Source of the DNA: Bdellovibrionales bacterium
Lineage (GTDB): Bacteria > Bdellovibrionota > UBA2428
DNA length: 64,000 nucleotides
Direction of reading: 5' to 3'
Assembly (NCBI GenBank): GCA_018266335.1
Contig: JAFEAR010000090.1
Location: forward strand, 119,643 to 183,642
The translations under genes and the position numbers were made by a program. The notes under the pieces are model-generated. The model saw nothing but the letters and a program-made list of their open reading frames with translations, had not been told where the DNA came from and ran no database searches. Shown piece after piece: positions 41,806 to 51,175 of this stretch. The first letter of the stretch is position 1, and each line of letters starts with the position of its first letter.

Positions 41806-44228
41806 TCTTCGCCCTCCGGCTCGGGATCCTGTCCCTGGCGATCGATAAACTCATTGAGCGGTAATCCCAAAATTTTCTCGCCGCCCGTTAACCCTAACGG
41901 CGTGAGCCACTCGCTCTTCACGCTGGTCTCTACACTCTTGGCTTCGGAGGGGAGAATGCCCACGATAAAACGCCCCGGCGCGGCGCTAAAAAGCTCGATC
42001 ACGGGCAAGTTCGGACGAATTTGCGCACCCAATCCACCCCAGAGAGCCATTTCACCAAGCGCCTGTACAATTCCACCCTCGCTCACGGGGCGAATGCAAG
42101 TCACCTTGCCGCGCAACATGAGATCGTGCACGAGATTGTAAACTTCTAGCTGCGTCGTGGGATTCAAACGCATCGTGTGATTCGAAACCACTCGCACATG
42201 CGGCAAGATGCGGCTGCCCGCGTCGACAAAGGCCGGGCGGGGGCCAATGGCGTAGAGCACCTCGCCCACCATGCGAAAACCGGGAACTACAAAGTTAGTT
42301 TTGGGAGGAATCGGCGCGCGAAGCTTGGCCACCACTTCTTGGCGCATACGCAAAAATGCCGTACCGCCGCCATCTAAAAAGGACAGATCGAAATCGAAGG
42401 ACTTCAGGTAAGCAAGCGCGCCCTCGAGCGCTAAAATATAAGCGCCCCACGCCCGACTATTTTCGTCGATGCGATCGGGTTTATCCTCAACGATCGGCTG
42501 CGAAAGCCAGAGCGATGCCAGGCCTCCACCGGGTTTTGCGCCGAGCGAAATAAGTCCCCGCAACGCAGAGTCAACGGCGGCCGCACCTGCGGCGCGCGGA
42601 TCCATGTCGCTCCACCCCTCTTTGGTGCCTACTGACTCACCCCAGAGATAGCGTCCTTCCGTCCACCGGAAATACGGTAGAGCATTGGCTTCCTTGCGAC
42701 GGAAAGCCGCACTACGTAGGCGTGCCCCGGAAACCAACATCGGAAAATTTTTCGACCACTCGCGTTCGCGCGAACTTTTGGCGGTCACGTGAAGTAAAAA
42801 ACGATCCGGAAAAACGGCGGCTTTATCGAAACCGTAGGTAGGCGACTTAATTTCGGGATAAGCCCACCGCGCCTCAACGATGTCGTTAGGCGCAGATTTC
42901 AGCAGAGCAAATTTAATCACGTCCACGCTATCGCCATTGAGCTTGGTGAACTCGCAGCTCCCCGATTGTGTGGGGACGCCTAGCGACAGAAAAGGAACTC
43001 CGCGCGCACGCGCGGCCTCGATGAGCACATTGGCCGGAGTCTTGGACCAAAAGAACCAGGCCCGCTGCTGCAAACTTTTGCGCGCATTGCGCAGAATTAA
43101 ATCCTGCGCATCGGACTCGCGCATGCTCCAACCCGCTTCGCGCGAAGCAATCCGCGTGAAGTACAAAATCAAATCCTGTTCACCGCCGACCAGCTCGCCG
43201 CCCAGCACATCTTCGCGCCCCGGCTCGCGCACCCAAGATTCCACGCGGCGCTCTACCAGAGCATTGCGCGCGTCCCAGGGGCCTACCATGTACAAACGGG
43301 AATCTGGTGCCGGTGCTGGCGGCACCGATTTGCGGTTTACCGGCAAAGGAGAAAAAGTTTCGATACTCATGAGCGGCACATTGTGCTCGCGCAAGTGCAC
43401 CGCTCCCACCGAGCGATCTAACAATGCCGCCGTGCGCTCTACTTCGCGCCGCAAGGCACCGGCACTCGACCGCGCATCTTCGTGGTTGGGCAGGCCCGCC
43501 ACCAAAGTGAGAGGTGCGGAGATTTCCTCAAAGTTACGTCGCGATTCCTTAGAAGCCGGGCGTTCGAGTCCGGAGTTCAGCGGGTCCTGCAAACTGCGAT
43601 TTTCTGCCTCGGCACGCGGACGCACCTCTTCCACGCGATAGTTACGATGCAAAGCAGACCAGAAGCCCTTGAGGTAAGCGTCCTGATAGGCCTCCTGGAG
43701 TTTTTCGACCTTCGGCAAATTGAGTGGCCATTCGAAAGCATCGCCCGGTACCACCACGCGGGCTTCCTCGAAGGAGGGATGGAACACGCTCGACTTCACG
43801 CCGAGCGACACGAGAGTGCGCAACGCACTCGCAAGGGCTTCGGAATGCTCAAAGTTAAATTGCTGAACCGTCCAGATTTCGTACTCGAGACCTAAGTTTT
43901 CATCGCAGAGCTTTTCGCGAAGCACCGTCTCCAGCGGATCGGCGGAGTAACCCAAACTCCGCACCTGCAAAGCCAGTTGCGTAACTTTTTGGTTTTCGAC
44001 GGTGATCTTCTGCAACCCAGGAAAGCCCAGCCAAAACTGGAGCAATCCCGCCGCCGGCAAGGGAGCGCGGCCTAAAGCGCGAATGTAGATTCCTCGCGTG
44101 GCGCGGCACTTAACTTCGGACAAGTTCTTTTGGCGCAACGCGTCCCAAAGACGCGGGTCGCCCGGCGGCGGACTCAGCTGAGTTGCGGTCGCGGCCTCGG
44201 CAATTTGGACGAAGAGTTCCTGCCCCAT
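41802..44228 (-). CDS. very divergent PurL-like protein
   Basis: An 808-residue protein. The last 350 residues follow the second half of the large synthase subunit: DPRAAGAAAVDSALRGLISL, then GAKPGGGLASLWLSQP, PGFRMVGEVLYAIG, CIRPVSEGGIVQALGEMALW and LFSAAPGRFIVGI, equivalent to the PurL pattern DPYWGAALAV, TGAKPLAITDCLNFGNP, PVIGMVG, SDGGLAVALAEMA and SPGRFVV. The motif NFGNP is SLWLSQP and the catalytic HNHP motif is not found. The N-terminal half is hard to align. The ATG at 44228 (MGQELFVQI) is chosen because upstream residues are not family-like; GTG 44246 and ATG 44285 are alternatives. It is probably an inactive or repurposed relative. Confidence 0.6.
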   Translation of the reverse strand: MGQELFVQIAEAATATQLSPPPGDPRLWDALRQKNLSEVKCRATRGIYIRALGRAPLPAAGLLQFWLGFPGLQKITVENQKVTQLALQVRSLGYSADPLETVLREKLCDENLGLEYEIWTVQQFNFEHSEALASALRTLVSLGVKSSVFHPSFEEARVVVPGDAFEWPLNLPKVEKLQEAYQDAYLKGFWSALHRNYRVEEVRPRAEAENRSLQDPLNSGLERPASKESRRNFEEISAPLTLVAGLPNHEDARSSAGALRREVERTAALLDRSVGAVHLREHNVPLMSIETFSPLPVNRKSVPPAPAPDSRLYMVGPWDARNALVERRVESWVREPGREDVLGGELVGGEQDLILYFTRIASREAGWSMRESDAQDLILRNARKSLQQRAWFFWSKTPANVLIEAARARGVPFLSLGVPTQSGSCEFTKLNGDSVDVIKFALLKSAPNDIVEARWAYPEIKSPTYGFDKAAVFPDRFLLHVTAKSSREREWSKNFPMLVSGARLRSAAFRRKEANALPYFRWTEGRYLWGESVGTKEGWSDMDPRAAGAAAVDSALRGLISLGAKPGGGLASLWLSQPIVEDKPDRIDENSRAWGAYILALEGALAYLKSFDFDLSFLDGGGTAFLRMRQEVVAKLRAPIPPKTNFVVPGFRMVGEVLYAIGPRPAFVDAGSRILPHVRVVSNHTMRLNPTTQLEVYNLVHDLMLRGKVTCIRPVSEGGIVQALGEMALWGGLGAQIRPNLPVIELFSAAPGRFIVGILPSEAKSVETSVKSEWLTPLGLTGGEKILGLPLNEFIDRQGQDPEPEGEE

Positions 44229-44291
44229 GAGAAGCTTAAAATTTACCACCCCCCCATTGGCTTGTAAAAAATGCCGGGGCAACATGAGCCT

Positions 44292-44615
44292 ATGTTTTCA
44301 CGTAAAGTACTGGGTGCATCATTTCTTCTTTCTCTTCTCGCTCTAAGTCTTCCGGCGTGTTCCTCTAAGCCCTCGGGCAAGGAAGGGCCCAAACGCGTGG
44401 ACATGAACCACACCGAATGGGATTACGACAAAATTCGTCAAGCACGTGACGCCGAGAAGGTGCAGACACCCTCGCCGAGCAAAAATTCTGACGACGAAGC
44501 AGACTGCATCGTTATGACGCGATCCCAGATGATTCGCTCGAACTCAGGCGGGTGCCGCAAGATGGACGCCCGCGAAGGCCGCGGCAAAGACGCTTACTGC
44601 TGCCCCAAAGAATAA
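44292..44615 (+). CDS. small lipoprotein of unknown function
   Basis: A 107-residue protein with a lipoprotein signal peptide (MFSRKVLGASFLLSLLALSLPAC, lipobox LPAC with Cys 23). The mature part is charged and ends in a cysteine-containing tail (ADCIVMTRS, SGGCRKMDA, AYCCPKE), which may form disulphides. The ATG at 44292 is chosen over 44271 for the lipoprotein signal. It overlaps the convergent HAD gene by 22 bases and diverges from the PurL-like gene. No family is recognised. Confidence 0.68.
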   Translation: MFSRKVLGASFLLSLLALSLPACSSKPSGKEGPKRVDMNHTEWDYDKIRQARDAEKVQTPSPSKNSDDEADCIVMTRSQMIRSNSGGCRKMDAREGRGKDAYCCPKE

Positions 44616-45430
44616 TTGAGCAGGCGTAGGGGAACCCGTTGGGGACCCAGGTGTTTGAGGTAGTCCTCCTGTGGAATTCGATCGCTCATGACCGAATGAA
44701 AGAGCACGATTTCGGCCTGAGGCAACTCACGCGCAGCAGCCACTAAATTCTCGGGCTCGTTGTCGATAAAGACGGCCACATCAAAACGACTGCGCAGCAC
44801 ACTACAAGCCCGAGCCTTGAAGGCGACATCGGGCTCCTCTTTGGTCGGTTTCAACATAAGGTGCGTCTGTTCACCCAGCGGAAAGCCTCCGTGACGAAGG
44901 GCCTCGCGAGTTCCCTGAATATTCCGGGCGTAATCGCGACCCGTTAAATAGACCACCTCGAAACCATCGCGCATAACCTGTCGAACGAATTCCGGTGCCT
45001 CCGTATAGGGCTGATCCCAATGCATAAAGCGGCTCGAAAAAAAGCGCTGCGACCAAAAAGACTCAAATTCGTGCCACAACTGGGTTCCCAACTCCTGCGC
45101 ACGCGCCGCGTCCCAATCCCGCAGAATCTCCTGAAAGCTACGCTCAATGCTGTACTGCTGTTTGCCGGGGTGCAGGCGCTCATAGACAAAGTGAGCCATG
45201 CGCAGGGGCGCAGGGTGATGCCGAAGGAATTCCAGAAAAATGGCCCGAATCCGGGTGGATACGCAGAAGAGAGTTGAATCGAGGTCAAAGACCCAAACCG
45301 GCGGGGCTCCTGACGGAGTCCGGTTTGCTCGCGCAGCTGCTACCCGAAAGCGCAGCTCGGCAGCTGAAATATCTTGAAAATTCAGGCTATTCACCCAAGG
45401 GTGAGAGGTGTCTTTAAAGTGATGCTTCAT
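44594..45430 (-). CDS. HAD-superfamily hydrolase
   Basis: A 278-residue HAD-fold protein. Motif 1 is WVFDLDSTLFCVSTRIR (nucleophile and general-acid aspartates in DLDST), motif 2 is VVYLTGRDYARNIQGT, and a motif 4-like stretch is FDVAVFIDNEPENLVAAARE. The 65-residue insertion after motif 1 is a small helical cap (LRMAHFVYERLHPG). It probably hydrolyses a phosphate ester in the cytoplasm; the substrate is not defined. It overlaps the lipoprotein gene by 22 bases and diverges from the phosphonate-transporter operon. Confidence 0.78.
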   Translation of the reverse strand: MKHHFKDTSHPWVNSLNFQDISAAELRFRVAAARANRTPSGAPPVWVFDLDSTLFCVSTRIRAIFLEFLRHHPAPLRMAHFVYERLHPGKQQYSIERSFQEILRDWDAARAQELGTQLWHEFESFWSQRFFSSRFMHWDQPYTEAPEFVRQVMRDGFEVVYLTGRDYARNIQGTREALRHGGFPLGEQTHLMLKPTKEEPDVAFKARACSVLRSRFDVAVFIDNEPENLVAAARELPQAEIVLFHSVMSDRIPQEDYLKHLGPQRVPLRLLNYSLGQQ

Positions 45431-45516
45431 AGGATCTCACGCTTGCCGCAAGTGCCCCAATCGGTTAGCAAATCCCCGAACAGATTGCTGCTCAAAAATA
45501 AAGGAGCTCCCCCACC

Positions 45517-46410
45517 ATGAAACGTCTTTCCACCCTGCTCACCATCGCCCTGCTCTCTGCCTGCACCGGCAAACCTAAAGAGAACGTTGTCAAAATGGGG
45601 TTCACCCCGGCCGAAAGCACCGACAAAGTCTCGGCCAACGGAAAAGTTCTGGCCGACATGCTCGAAAAATCCACGGGTCTCAAATTTCAAGTTTATGTAG
45701 CTAGCGACTACACGGCGCTCGTAGAAGCCATGAAGAGCAACCAAGTTCAAATCGGTTGGCTCGCTCCCTTCGCCTTCGTGCTCGCAGAACAAAAGGCCGG
45801 CGCCCATGTGTTGCTGAAATCCGTACGCCACGGCAAGGCGAGCCAATTCTCGGCCCTCATCGTGCGCGAAAATTCGGGGCTCAACAAACTCGAAGACCTC
45901 AAAGGCAAGACCATTGCCTGGACCGATCCCACCTCGAGCTCAGGCCACATTCTGCCCAAATCCGTGCTCATCGCAAAAGGCATCGATCCCGACACCTTCT
46001 TTAAGCGTCAAACCTTTGCCGGCAGCCACGAGACCGCCGTGCTATCCGTCATGAACGGCACCGTGGATGTGGCCGCCACCTTTTCGGATGACCAAGAGGG
46101 CAGCGGCGGCAGCTGGACCAAGTACACCCAGAACATGGCCAAGGGCGGTCCCAAATTGAAAGCCGTCTTCGTAACCCCGCCCATGCCGAGCGACACGGTT
46201 TCGGTGTCCAAAGCTTTCTTCGAAGCCGATCCTACCCGCGTAGACAAAATTCGCGACGCGATTCAGGCGCTCACCCAAACGCCCGAAGGCCTGAAGGCGC
46301 TTAAGGATTTGTACGGCATTGAAGGTCTCGTTCCGGCGAAGTCAGAAGAATATGCTCCGCTGCGCCAAGCGGCCGAAAAACTTGGTTATAATATCGGAGC
46401 CGGTAAGTAA
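45517..46410 (+). CDS. phnD: phosphonate/phosphite ABC transporter binding lipoprotein
   Basis: A 297-residue periplasmic binding lipoprotein (lipobox LLSAC, Cys 16). It carries the PhnD pattern: GWLAPFAFVLAEQKAGAHVL, SQFSALIVRENSGLNKLEDL, GKTIAWTDPTSSSGHILPKS, and the ligand-recognition region SSGH. It should capture phosphonate, phosphite or a related oxyanion and deliver it to PhnC/PhnE. Twenty bases separate it from phnC, so the three genes are one operon. No C-P lyase or phosphite dehydrogenase lies in the window, so the transported compound is not determined. Confidence 0.88.
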   Translation: MKRLSTLLTIALLSACTGKPKENVVKMGFTPAESTDKVSANGKVLADMLEKSTGLKFQVYVASDYTALVEAMKSNQVQIGWLAPFAFVLAEQKAGAHVLLKSVRHGKASQFSALIVRENSGLNKLEDLKGKTIAWTDPTSSSGHILPKSVLIAKGIDPDTFFKRQTFAGSHETAVLSVMNGTVDVAATFSDDQEGSGGSWTKYTQNMAKGGPKLKAVFVTPPMPSDTVSVSKAFFEADPTRVDKIRDAIQALTQTPEGLKALKDLYGIEGLVPAKSEEYAPLRQAAEKLGYNIGAGK

Positions 46411-46429
46411 CTGGGAGAGGAGCCCCTGG

Positions 46430-47179
46430 ATGTCCGTTATTCACTTCGAAGGCGCGGATTTAGTTTATCCGAATGGCTTTCATGGTCTGAAGACCATCGA
46501 TCTCGACATCAAAGCGGGTGAGTTCATTGCCATCATCGGTCGTTCCGGTGCTGGCAAGAGCACCCTCCTGCGCGCCATCAACCGCACCATCGACCTGACG
46601 GGCGGCAAGGCACAAGTGCTCGACCACAATCTCCGCAACATGCCCCGCGCGGAATTAAAAAAACTACGCGGCGACATTGGCTTTATCTTTCAACAATTCA
46701 ACCTGGTGAAGAACCTAACGGCGCTGGACAACGTTCTACACGGACGCCTGGCACACGTGGGCTTGGTGCGTTCCATGCTCGGCCTGTATCCGGAGTCGGA
46801 ACGCCGTTTAGCTCAAGAAGCCCTCAACTCGGTTGGACTCAACGAAAAGCACAACGCTCGCATCGATGAGCTCTCGGGCGGACAACAGCAACGCGTGGCC
46901 ATTGCCCGCGCCATTGTGCAGGATCCCAAAATCATTCTGGCCGATGAACCCATGGCCTCCCTCGACCCCAAACTTTCTGAAGTCGTGTTGGAACTTCTCC
47001 AAAAATTTAACCGTGAACGCAAAATGACGGTGCTCGTGAATATGCACGTACTCGATCATGCTCGGCGCTACGCCACGCGAGTCATCGGAATGCGCCAAGG
47101 TCATGTGGTGTTCGACGGCCCCATCGCTAAGCTGGATGCGGCCGCACTCAACGAAGTTTACGAAGGGGCGGTGTCGTAA
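46430..47179 (+). CDS. phnC: phosphonate/phosphite ABC transporter ATPase
   Basis: A 249-residue ABC ATPase. The Walker A motif is GRSGAGKST, the Q-loop is FIFQQFNLVKNLTALDNVLHG, the signature motif is ELSGGQQQRVAIARAIVQDP, and the Walker B is IILADEPMASLDPKLSE. The insert NLVKNLTALDNVLHGRLAHVG is typical of PhnC. The ATG at 46430 follows GAGAGGAG; longer open frames starting at 46319 overlap phnD and are not real. It couples to phnE with the overlap TAATG. Confidence 0.92.
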   Translation: MSVIHFEGADLVYPNGFHGLKTIDLDIKAGEFIAIIGRSGAGKSTLLRAINRTIDLTGGKAQVLDHNLRNMPRAELKKLRGDIGFIFQQFNLVKNLTALDNVLHGRLAHVGLVRSMLGLYPESERRLAQEALNSVGLNEKHNARIDELSGGQQQRVAIARAIVQDPKIILADEPMASLDPKLSEVVLELLQKFNRERKMTVLVNMHVLDHARRYATRVIGMRQGHVVFDGPIAKLDAAALNEVYEGAVS

Positions 47180-47952
47180 TGAAAGCCCTACGCAATTACT
47201 CCGGATACCTCGTTTTATTTGTCGCCGTACTGCTGTTCATTTCTTGCAGCCGCGCCGTTGAATTCGACCTCGAAAAACTCGTTGAAGGCCGCGCGCACAT
47301 GGCGAACTACATCGCCGAAATGTGGCCACCCAACTTTTCGATCTTCCCCAAGGTTTGGGACGGCACGCTGCAAACGATTCAACTGGCCTTCGTGGCCACG
47401 ATCATTGCGGCCATTATTTCGATCCCCTTCGGATTCCTGGGCGCTTCCAACGTCATGAAGACCAAGCCCCAGCGGGCATTGGCTTCGGTCGTGCGCTTTT
47501 TGCTCAACGCTAACCGCTCCATCGACGCTATCATCGTGGCCACCTTCTTCGTTTCGGCGGTGGGTCTGGGGCCCTTCGCGGGCACACTCGCACTGGCCGT
47601 CCATAGTGTGGGCATGCTGGGCAAAATGTTCTTCGAATCCGTCGAAGGCGTGGACAAAGGCCCCATCGAAGCCCTCGAGGCCGCCGGCGCGTCGCGACTG
47701 CAGGTTTTGCGTTGGGCCATTCTGCCCCAGGCCTTGCCGTATTTCCTAAGCCACACTCTGTTCCGCTTTGAACTGAACATTCGCGGTGCCGTGGTTCTAG
47801 GTTTGGTGGGCGCAGGCGGTATCGGCTTCTTACTGACTGAGTACCAACGTCTCTTCCAGTACCAAAACGTTTCCCTCGTGCTGTTCACGATCGTCGTTCT
47901 CGTCATGGGCATCGACGCTCTGTCAGGATGGACTCGGCGTAAGCTGCTGTGA
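47179..47952 (+). CDS. phnE: phosphonate/phosphite ABC transporter permease
   Basis: A 257-residue permease with about six membrane helices. The cytoplasmic EAA-type loop is IEALEAAGASRLQVLRWAILP followed by QALPYFLSHTLFRF, and the last helix region is GAVVLGLVGAGGIGFLLTEY, both characteristic of PhnE. The start codon overlaps the phnC stop, so stoichiometric translation is likely. Only one permease gene is present, so PhnE would be a homodimer. It overlaps the next gene by four bases. Confidence 0.9.
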   Translation: MKALRNYSGYLVLFVAVLLFISCSRAVEFDLEKLVEGRAHMANYIAEMWPPNFSIFPKVWDGTLQTIQLAFVATIIAAIISIPFGFLGASNVMKTKPQRALASVVRFLLNANRSIDAIIVATFFVSAVGLGPFAGTLALAVHSVGMLGKMFFESVEGVDKGPIEALEAAGASRLQVLRWAILPQALPYFLSHTLFRFELNIRGAVVLGLVGAGGIGFLLTEYQRLFQYQNVSLVLFTIVVLVMGIDALSGWTRRKLL

Positions 47953-48653
47953 AATCCGTTTTCGAACGCCTGCTGGGCATCGCACCCTGGAAGCCAGAAT
48001 GGCAAGAGGAGCTCTCGGCCACGCTGACGCAGGCCCAAAAGGGACTCAGCGTAAGCATGGTGGTGGTGATTGCCCGCGAAAGCGACCTCTACGCCGAAGT
48101 GCTCTTTCTACTTTCATTCCTCGGCCTGAGCCTAGGAGTTCTGGTGTCATACTTTTGTCGGTCGCGAATCGACTTTGATGACCTGATTTTAATTCCGCTG
48201 CTGGGTTTTGCCCTGGGGTCGACACTCTTCGCGTTTCGTCGCTTCTTTATTAACCGCATGGCTCCCCGAGCCATTCGCGATCGCGTGGCCAACCGGGCCA
48301 AGGCCCATTTCTTTGATCACGACCAACACCTGCAGGGACAAATCGTTCTGCTGTATTTTTCCGAGCTAGAACGCGAAGCCCTCCTGCTTACGTCGCCGGA
48401 ACTTATTGCCACGATTCCCAAGGACGAAGTTCAGCGCGCGCTCTCTAAATTAATTGTCCATTACACGCAGCGCGATCCCATGCACCATCTGAGTCCCTGC
48501 CTGCTCACCCTGGGCGATATCCTGCGCCGCCGCTACGGACTCGTGGGCGATGCTCCGGCGGCAACCTCGCGCATGCAACTTTACATTCAAGCCAGCGATC
48601 GCCCCTCGCAATTGCAGATTCCCATTCTTAAGGGCAACAAGGATATCAATTAG
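47949..48653 (+). CDS. membrane protein coupled to phnE
   Basis: A 234-residue protein whose start (GTG at 47949) overlaps the phnE stop. Residues about 30-105 contain two hydrophobic segments (VLFLLSFLGLSLGVLVSYF and LILIPLLGFALGSTLFAF) followed by a soluble helical region (LVGDAPAATSRMQL) of about 120 residues. It may be an accessory protein of the transporter, or simply share its transcript. No family is recognised. Confidence 0.6.
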   Translation: MKSVFERLLGIAPWKPEWQEELSATLTQAQKGLSVSMVVVIARESDLYAEVLFLLSFLGLSLGVLVSYFCRSRIDFDDLILIPLLGFALGSTLFAFRRFFINRMAPRAIRDRVANRAKAHFFDHDQHLQGQIVLLYFSELEREALLLTSPELIATIPKDEVQRALSKLIVHYTQRDPMHHLSPCLLTLGDILRRRYGLVGDAPAATSRMQLYIQASDRPSQLQIPILKGNKDIN

Positions 48654-48741
48654 CGAATAGGAATTTAGCGATCGTCAGATTCCTGACTTCCACTGCCCCA
48701 GACTCAGCCCCTAAGCTGAAAGAGACTCATAAGGGGGAGCC

Positions 48742-49620
48742 ATGAACCATTCACTTATCACCAACCTTTCACTCGTAGTGGCGCTCGGCGCCAGTCAGGC
48801 TTCCTTAGCTCAAAGCAGCGTCGCTCAGGATCGGCAGCAAGCGGCCATCGATGCCGTAAAAAACTCTGGCAAAGGGCCCCTCGAAATGGGCATGGACTGG
48901 CTTACCGGAATGCTCAATGGCGCCACGGCCACCATGAAGAAGCACGCCAACTTGGGCGCCCAATGGCAAAAATGGGACAAAGATTACGGCGACGCCGGTA
49001 ATAAATTAGACAGCGTCTACCGTGACCTAGGCGGCGAACAAATGGCCGACGAATACCAACGCGCCATTGAGAAAGGCGTAAAAATTGCCCCCGACATGAA
49101 ACGAGTGGCCGACAGCGTGGCCTCCGCCCGCAAAACTTACTCCGACGTACAGGGCCAGCTCATTCCGTTACGTATGAAGACGGTCGAAGCTTTCACCGCA
49201 AAAGTCCAAGCGGATGCAGTGAAGAGTGCTCTGGCCGCCACGCAGGGATCCATTAACGAAGTGAACAAGGCTAAAGCGAATGCTGCCCTCGCTAGATATG
49301 ATGCGGCCCTCAAGAGTTTGGACGAGTCGCTGTTGAAAAGTCCCATGAAAACACTGGCCGATGTGCACGGCTCTTTTCTAGACCAGAAGATCGACGATCT
49401 GCGCGTTAAGAAAGAACGCATGGAACGCCTCTACGATCGCACGATCATGGGGAATTATTTACAAACCAAAATGGAAGATCTTCTGGCGAGTCGTCAGTTC
49501 TGTTTGGCCGCCCAAACTTGCGTGCAAACGGGCAAACCACAAAAAGTGGTGCCGCTAAATTCGCTCTTCGTACATCCCGAAGAAAAATCCGACGCTCCGG
49601 CCGAAAAGAAATCGCACTAA
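48742..49620 (+). CDS. secreted alpha-helical protein
   Basis: A 292-residue protein with a signal peptide (LITNLSLVVALGASQASLA-QS). It is almost entirely helical with heptad-like coiled-coil stretches (MKTVEAFTAKVQADAVKSAL; KAKANAALARYDAALKSLDE), and one disulphide pair near the end (FCLAAQTCVQTG). The ATG follows GGGGG at about six bases, and the 88-base gap upstream may hold its promoter. It converges with the FlgT-like gene one base apart. The function is unknown; a periplasmic filament or adaptor role fits a coiled coil. Confidence 0.6.
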   Translation: MNHSLITNLSLVVALGASQASLAQSSVAQDRQQAAIDAVKNSGKGPLEMGMDWLTGMLNGATATMKKHANLGAQWQKWDKDYGDAGNKLDSVYRDLGGEQMADEYQRAIEKGVKIAPDMKRVADSVASARKTYSDVQGQLIPLRMKTVEAFTAKVQADAVKSALAATQGSINEVNKAKANAALARYDAALKSLDESLLKSPMKTLADVHGSFLDQKIDDLRVKKERMERLYDRTIMGNYLQTKMEDLLASRQFCLAAQTCVQTGKPQKVVPLNSLFVHPEEKSDAPAEKKSH

Positions 49621-50514
49621 CTACTTAGTAAATTTGCCTACGTAGTCGCCAATCAGTACGGCACGGGTTCCCACCGCGAGTCCGGAACGAATCGACTCTA
49701 CTTTTTCCATGCGCGCCACGGCTAGGCCCTGTTCGGCACGCACGATTTTAATTTTGGCGAATTCGATTTCCAGCTGCTTCTGCTGATTCTCGCGGTAGGG
49801 ATCAAGGATGGGCACGCTACGGGCCACACTGAGCACCATACCTTCATCTAATCCGCTCTCCGAACCGGCATTAAGAATAATGTCCTGCGGCGCTGCATTC
49901 GCATCGGCATCGGTAAGTCCAAGCTCACGCCGCACCGCAATCACTCGAGCCGAGGGAGTAAAGGCCGCCGGATCGCGATTCGCACGCGTAGTCCGATCAC
50001 GAACCATAGCCTCGAATGAGGTCGCCTCGCTGAAGGTCTGCAGATCCCGCAAGGGAGTGGTTCCACCAATGGAGGCCGGCATACGAGGCGGAGCGCTCCG
50101 CTTACGATTGCGCGCCACGACTCGCTTACGGACAGCCTTTTTGCTCACCACTTTCTTAGAAAGTTTTGCGGCGGCGGCCAGCTCCGAAGAGGACGGCGGC
50201 GCCGCGCCCAAAGAAAGAATCGGCAAAGCCTCGGTCTTGCGCGGAGACTCGGCCACCTTCGCGGGCGCAACGGGTACATCAGATTCGGACACGGGAGTGA
50301 GCGACGAAACGGGACGACTCACCTCCGTACGCGTGGGCACTGTGATCTTATCGGCGGCCGGAGTACTCACCGGCGTTTTTTCGAGCTTCTCGGAAGCCGC
50401 GGCCGGAGTGGATTCCGCCGCTGCGGCTTTCGATTCCGGTGTTTGCTGGGCGCGAATGAGCGTGCCCACTAAAAAGCCACTGCTCAGCGCCAGGGCTGCT
50501 TTCCAGCCCTTCAT
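49621..50514 (-). CDS. secreted protein with FlgT C-terminal-like domain
   Basis: A 297-residue protein with a signal peptide (WKAALALSSGFLVGTLIRA-QQ), an Ala/Pro/Thr/Ser-rich region to about residue 130 including basic stretches (KKVVSKKAVRKRVVARNRK) and a C-terminal domain. The latter reads DIILNAGSESGLDEGMVLSV then IVRAEQGLAVARMEKVE, similar to the C-terminal domain of the flagellar assembly protein FlgT (LNAG-x2-G-x3-GD). It is encoded directly after fliW, with a four-base overlap, in a flagellar cluster, so a role in the flagellar basal body or motor periphery is plausible. The similarity is modest. Confidence 0.6.
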   Translation of the reverse strand: MKGWKAALALSSGFLVGTLIRAQQTPESKAAAAESTPAAASEKLEKTPVSTPAADKITVPTRTEVSRPVSSLTPVSESDVPVAPAKVAESPRKTEALPILSLGAAPPSSSELAAAAKLSKKVVSKKAVRKRVVARNRKRSAPPRMPASIGGTTPLRDLQTFSEATSFEAMVRDRTTRANRDPAAFTPSARVIAVRRELGLTDADANAAPQDIILNAGSESGLDEGMVLSVARSVPILDPYRENQQKQLEIEFAKIKIVRAEQGLAVARMEKVESIRSGLAVGTRAVLIGDYVGKFTK

Positions 50515-51107
50515 GCGTCCATCGACAACAGTTTCTCCGTTGTCGCCCCCTTCTTCACATTAACTGCGGTCCAGTTATCGCCTTCCGTCGCAACCGCGGG
50601 GATATCCCGCTCCGTAGGCTGACTCAGCGTAAAGCTCGCAATTGCTTTGGAGAACGACTCATGCGCCGGAACTCGCACTTCGAAGTTTTTATCGGCAAGG
50701 ACCATTTGCACCGCCCGGCCTTGATCCAAGTTAATCACCACCGGCGCCTTCATGTTCACCGTCATGCGGGTCATTTCCGGAGGGATGGTGAGAACCACAA
50801 ACATTTTACTGCGTTCGTTCGGCTCCAACTTGATGCACAAGCGTTCGGGTTCACCGAGATTCGGCGCATAGTCCTTACGGAAGAACCAAGGCTCCATTAC
50901 CGGAAAAGCCACCGCGGGATTCTCCGTGGACTGCAACCACATTAGAAGTGGCATCGAGGTAGACTCGACGAGGACGTATTGTTTGAGGTGGGGGAATCCG
51001 ATCATCCCGTCGCGAAATTCAATGAAGTGCTCAGCCGTGACTTCCACGTCGCCGAAACGCGTGGTGGCGATAGTACGCGGGGTTTTGTCGGTAGTTACGT
51101 TACTCAT
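50511..51107 (-). CDS. fliW: flagellar assembly factor / CsrA antagonist
   Basis: A 198-residue FliW protein. The family core reads TTRFGDVEVTAEHFIEFRDG, then MIGFPHLKQYVLVE, STENPAVAFPVMEPW and LTIPPEMTRMTVNMKAPVVIN. FliW binds CsrA and flagellin, so free flagellin frees CsrA to restrain flagellin synthesis. The ATG at 51107 follows AGGAGG. It is 68 bases downstream of csrA on the same strand, the usual partner arrangement, and overlaps the FlgT-like gene. Confidence 0.93.
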   Translation of the reverse strand: MSNVTTDKTPRTIATTRFGDVEVTAEHFIEFRDGMIGFPHLKQYVLVESTSMPLLMWLQSTENPAVAFPVMEPWFFRKDYAPNLGEPERLCIKLEPNERSKMFVVLTIPPEMTRMTVNMKAPVVINLDQGRAVQMVLADKNFEVRVPAHESFSKAIASFTLSQPTERDIPAVATEGDNWTAVNVKKGATTEKLLSMDA

Positions 51108-51175
51108 TTTAGTACCCTCCTGGCTTGCGCTCGAAATTCCTATCCTGGAATCTCGTTCATTCCTAAACTAAAGAC

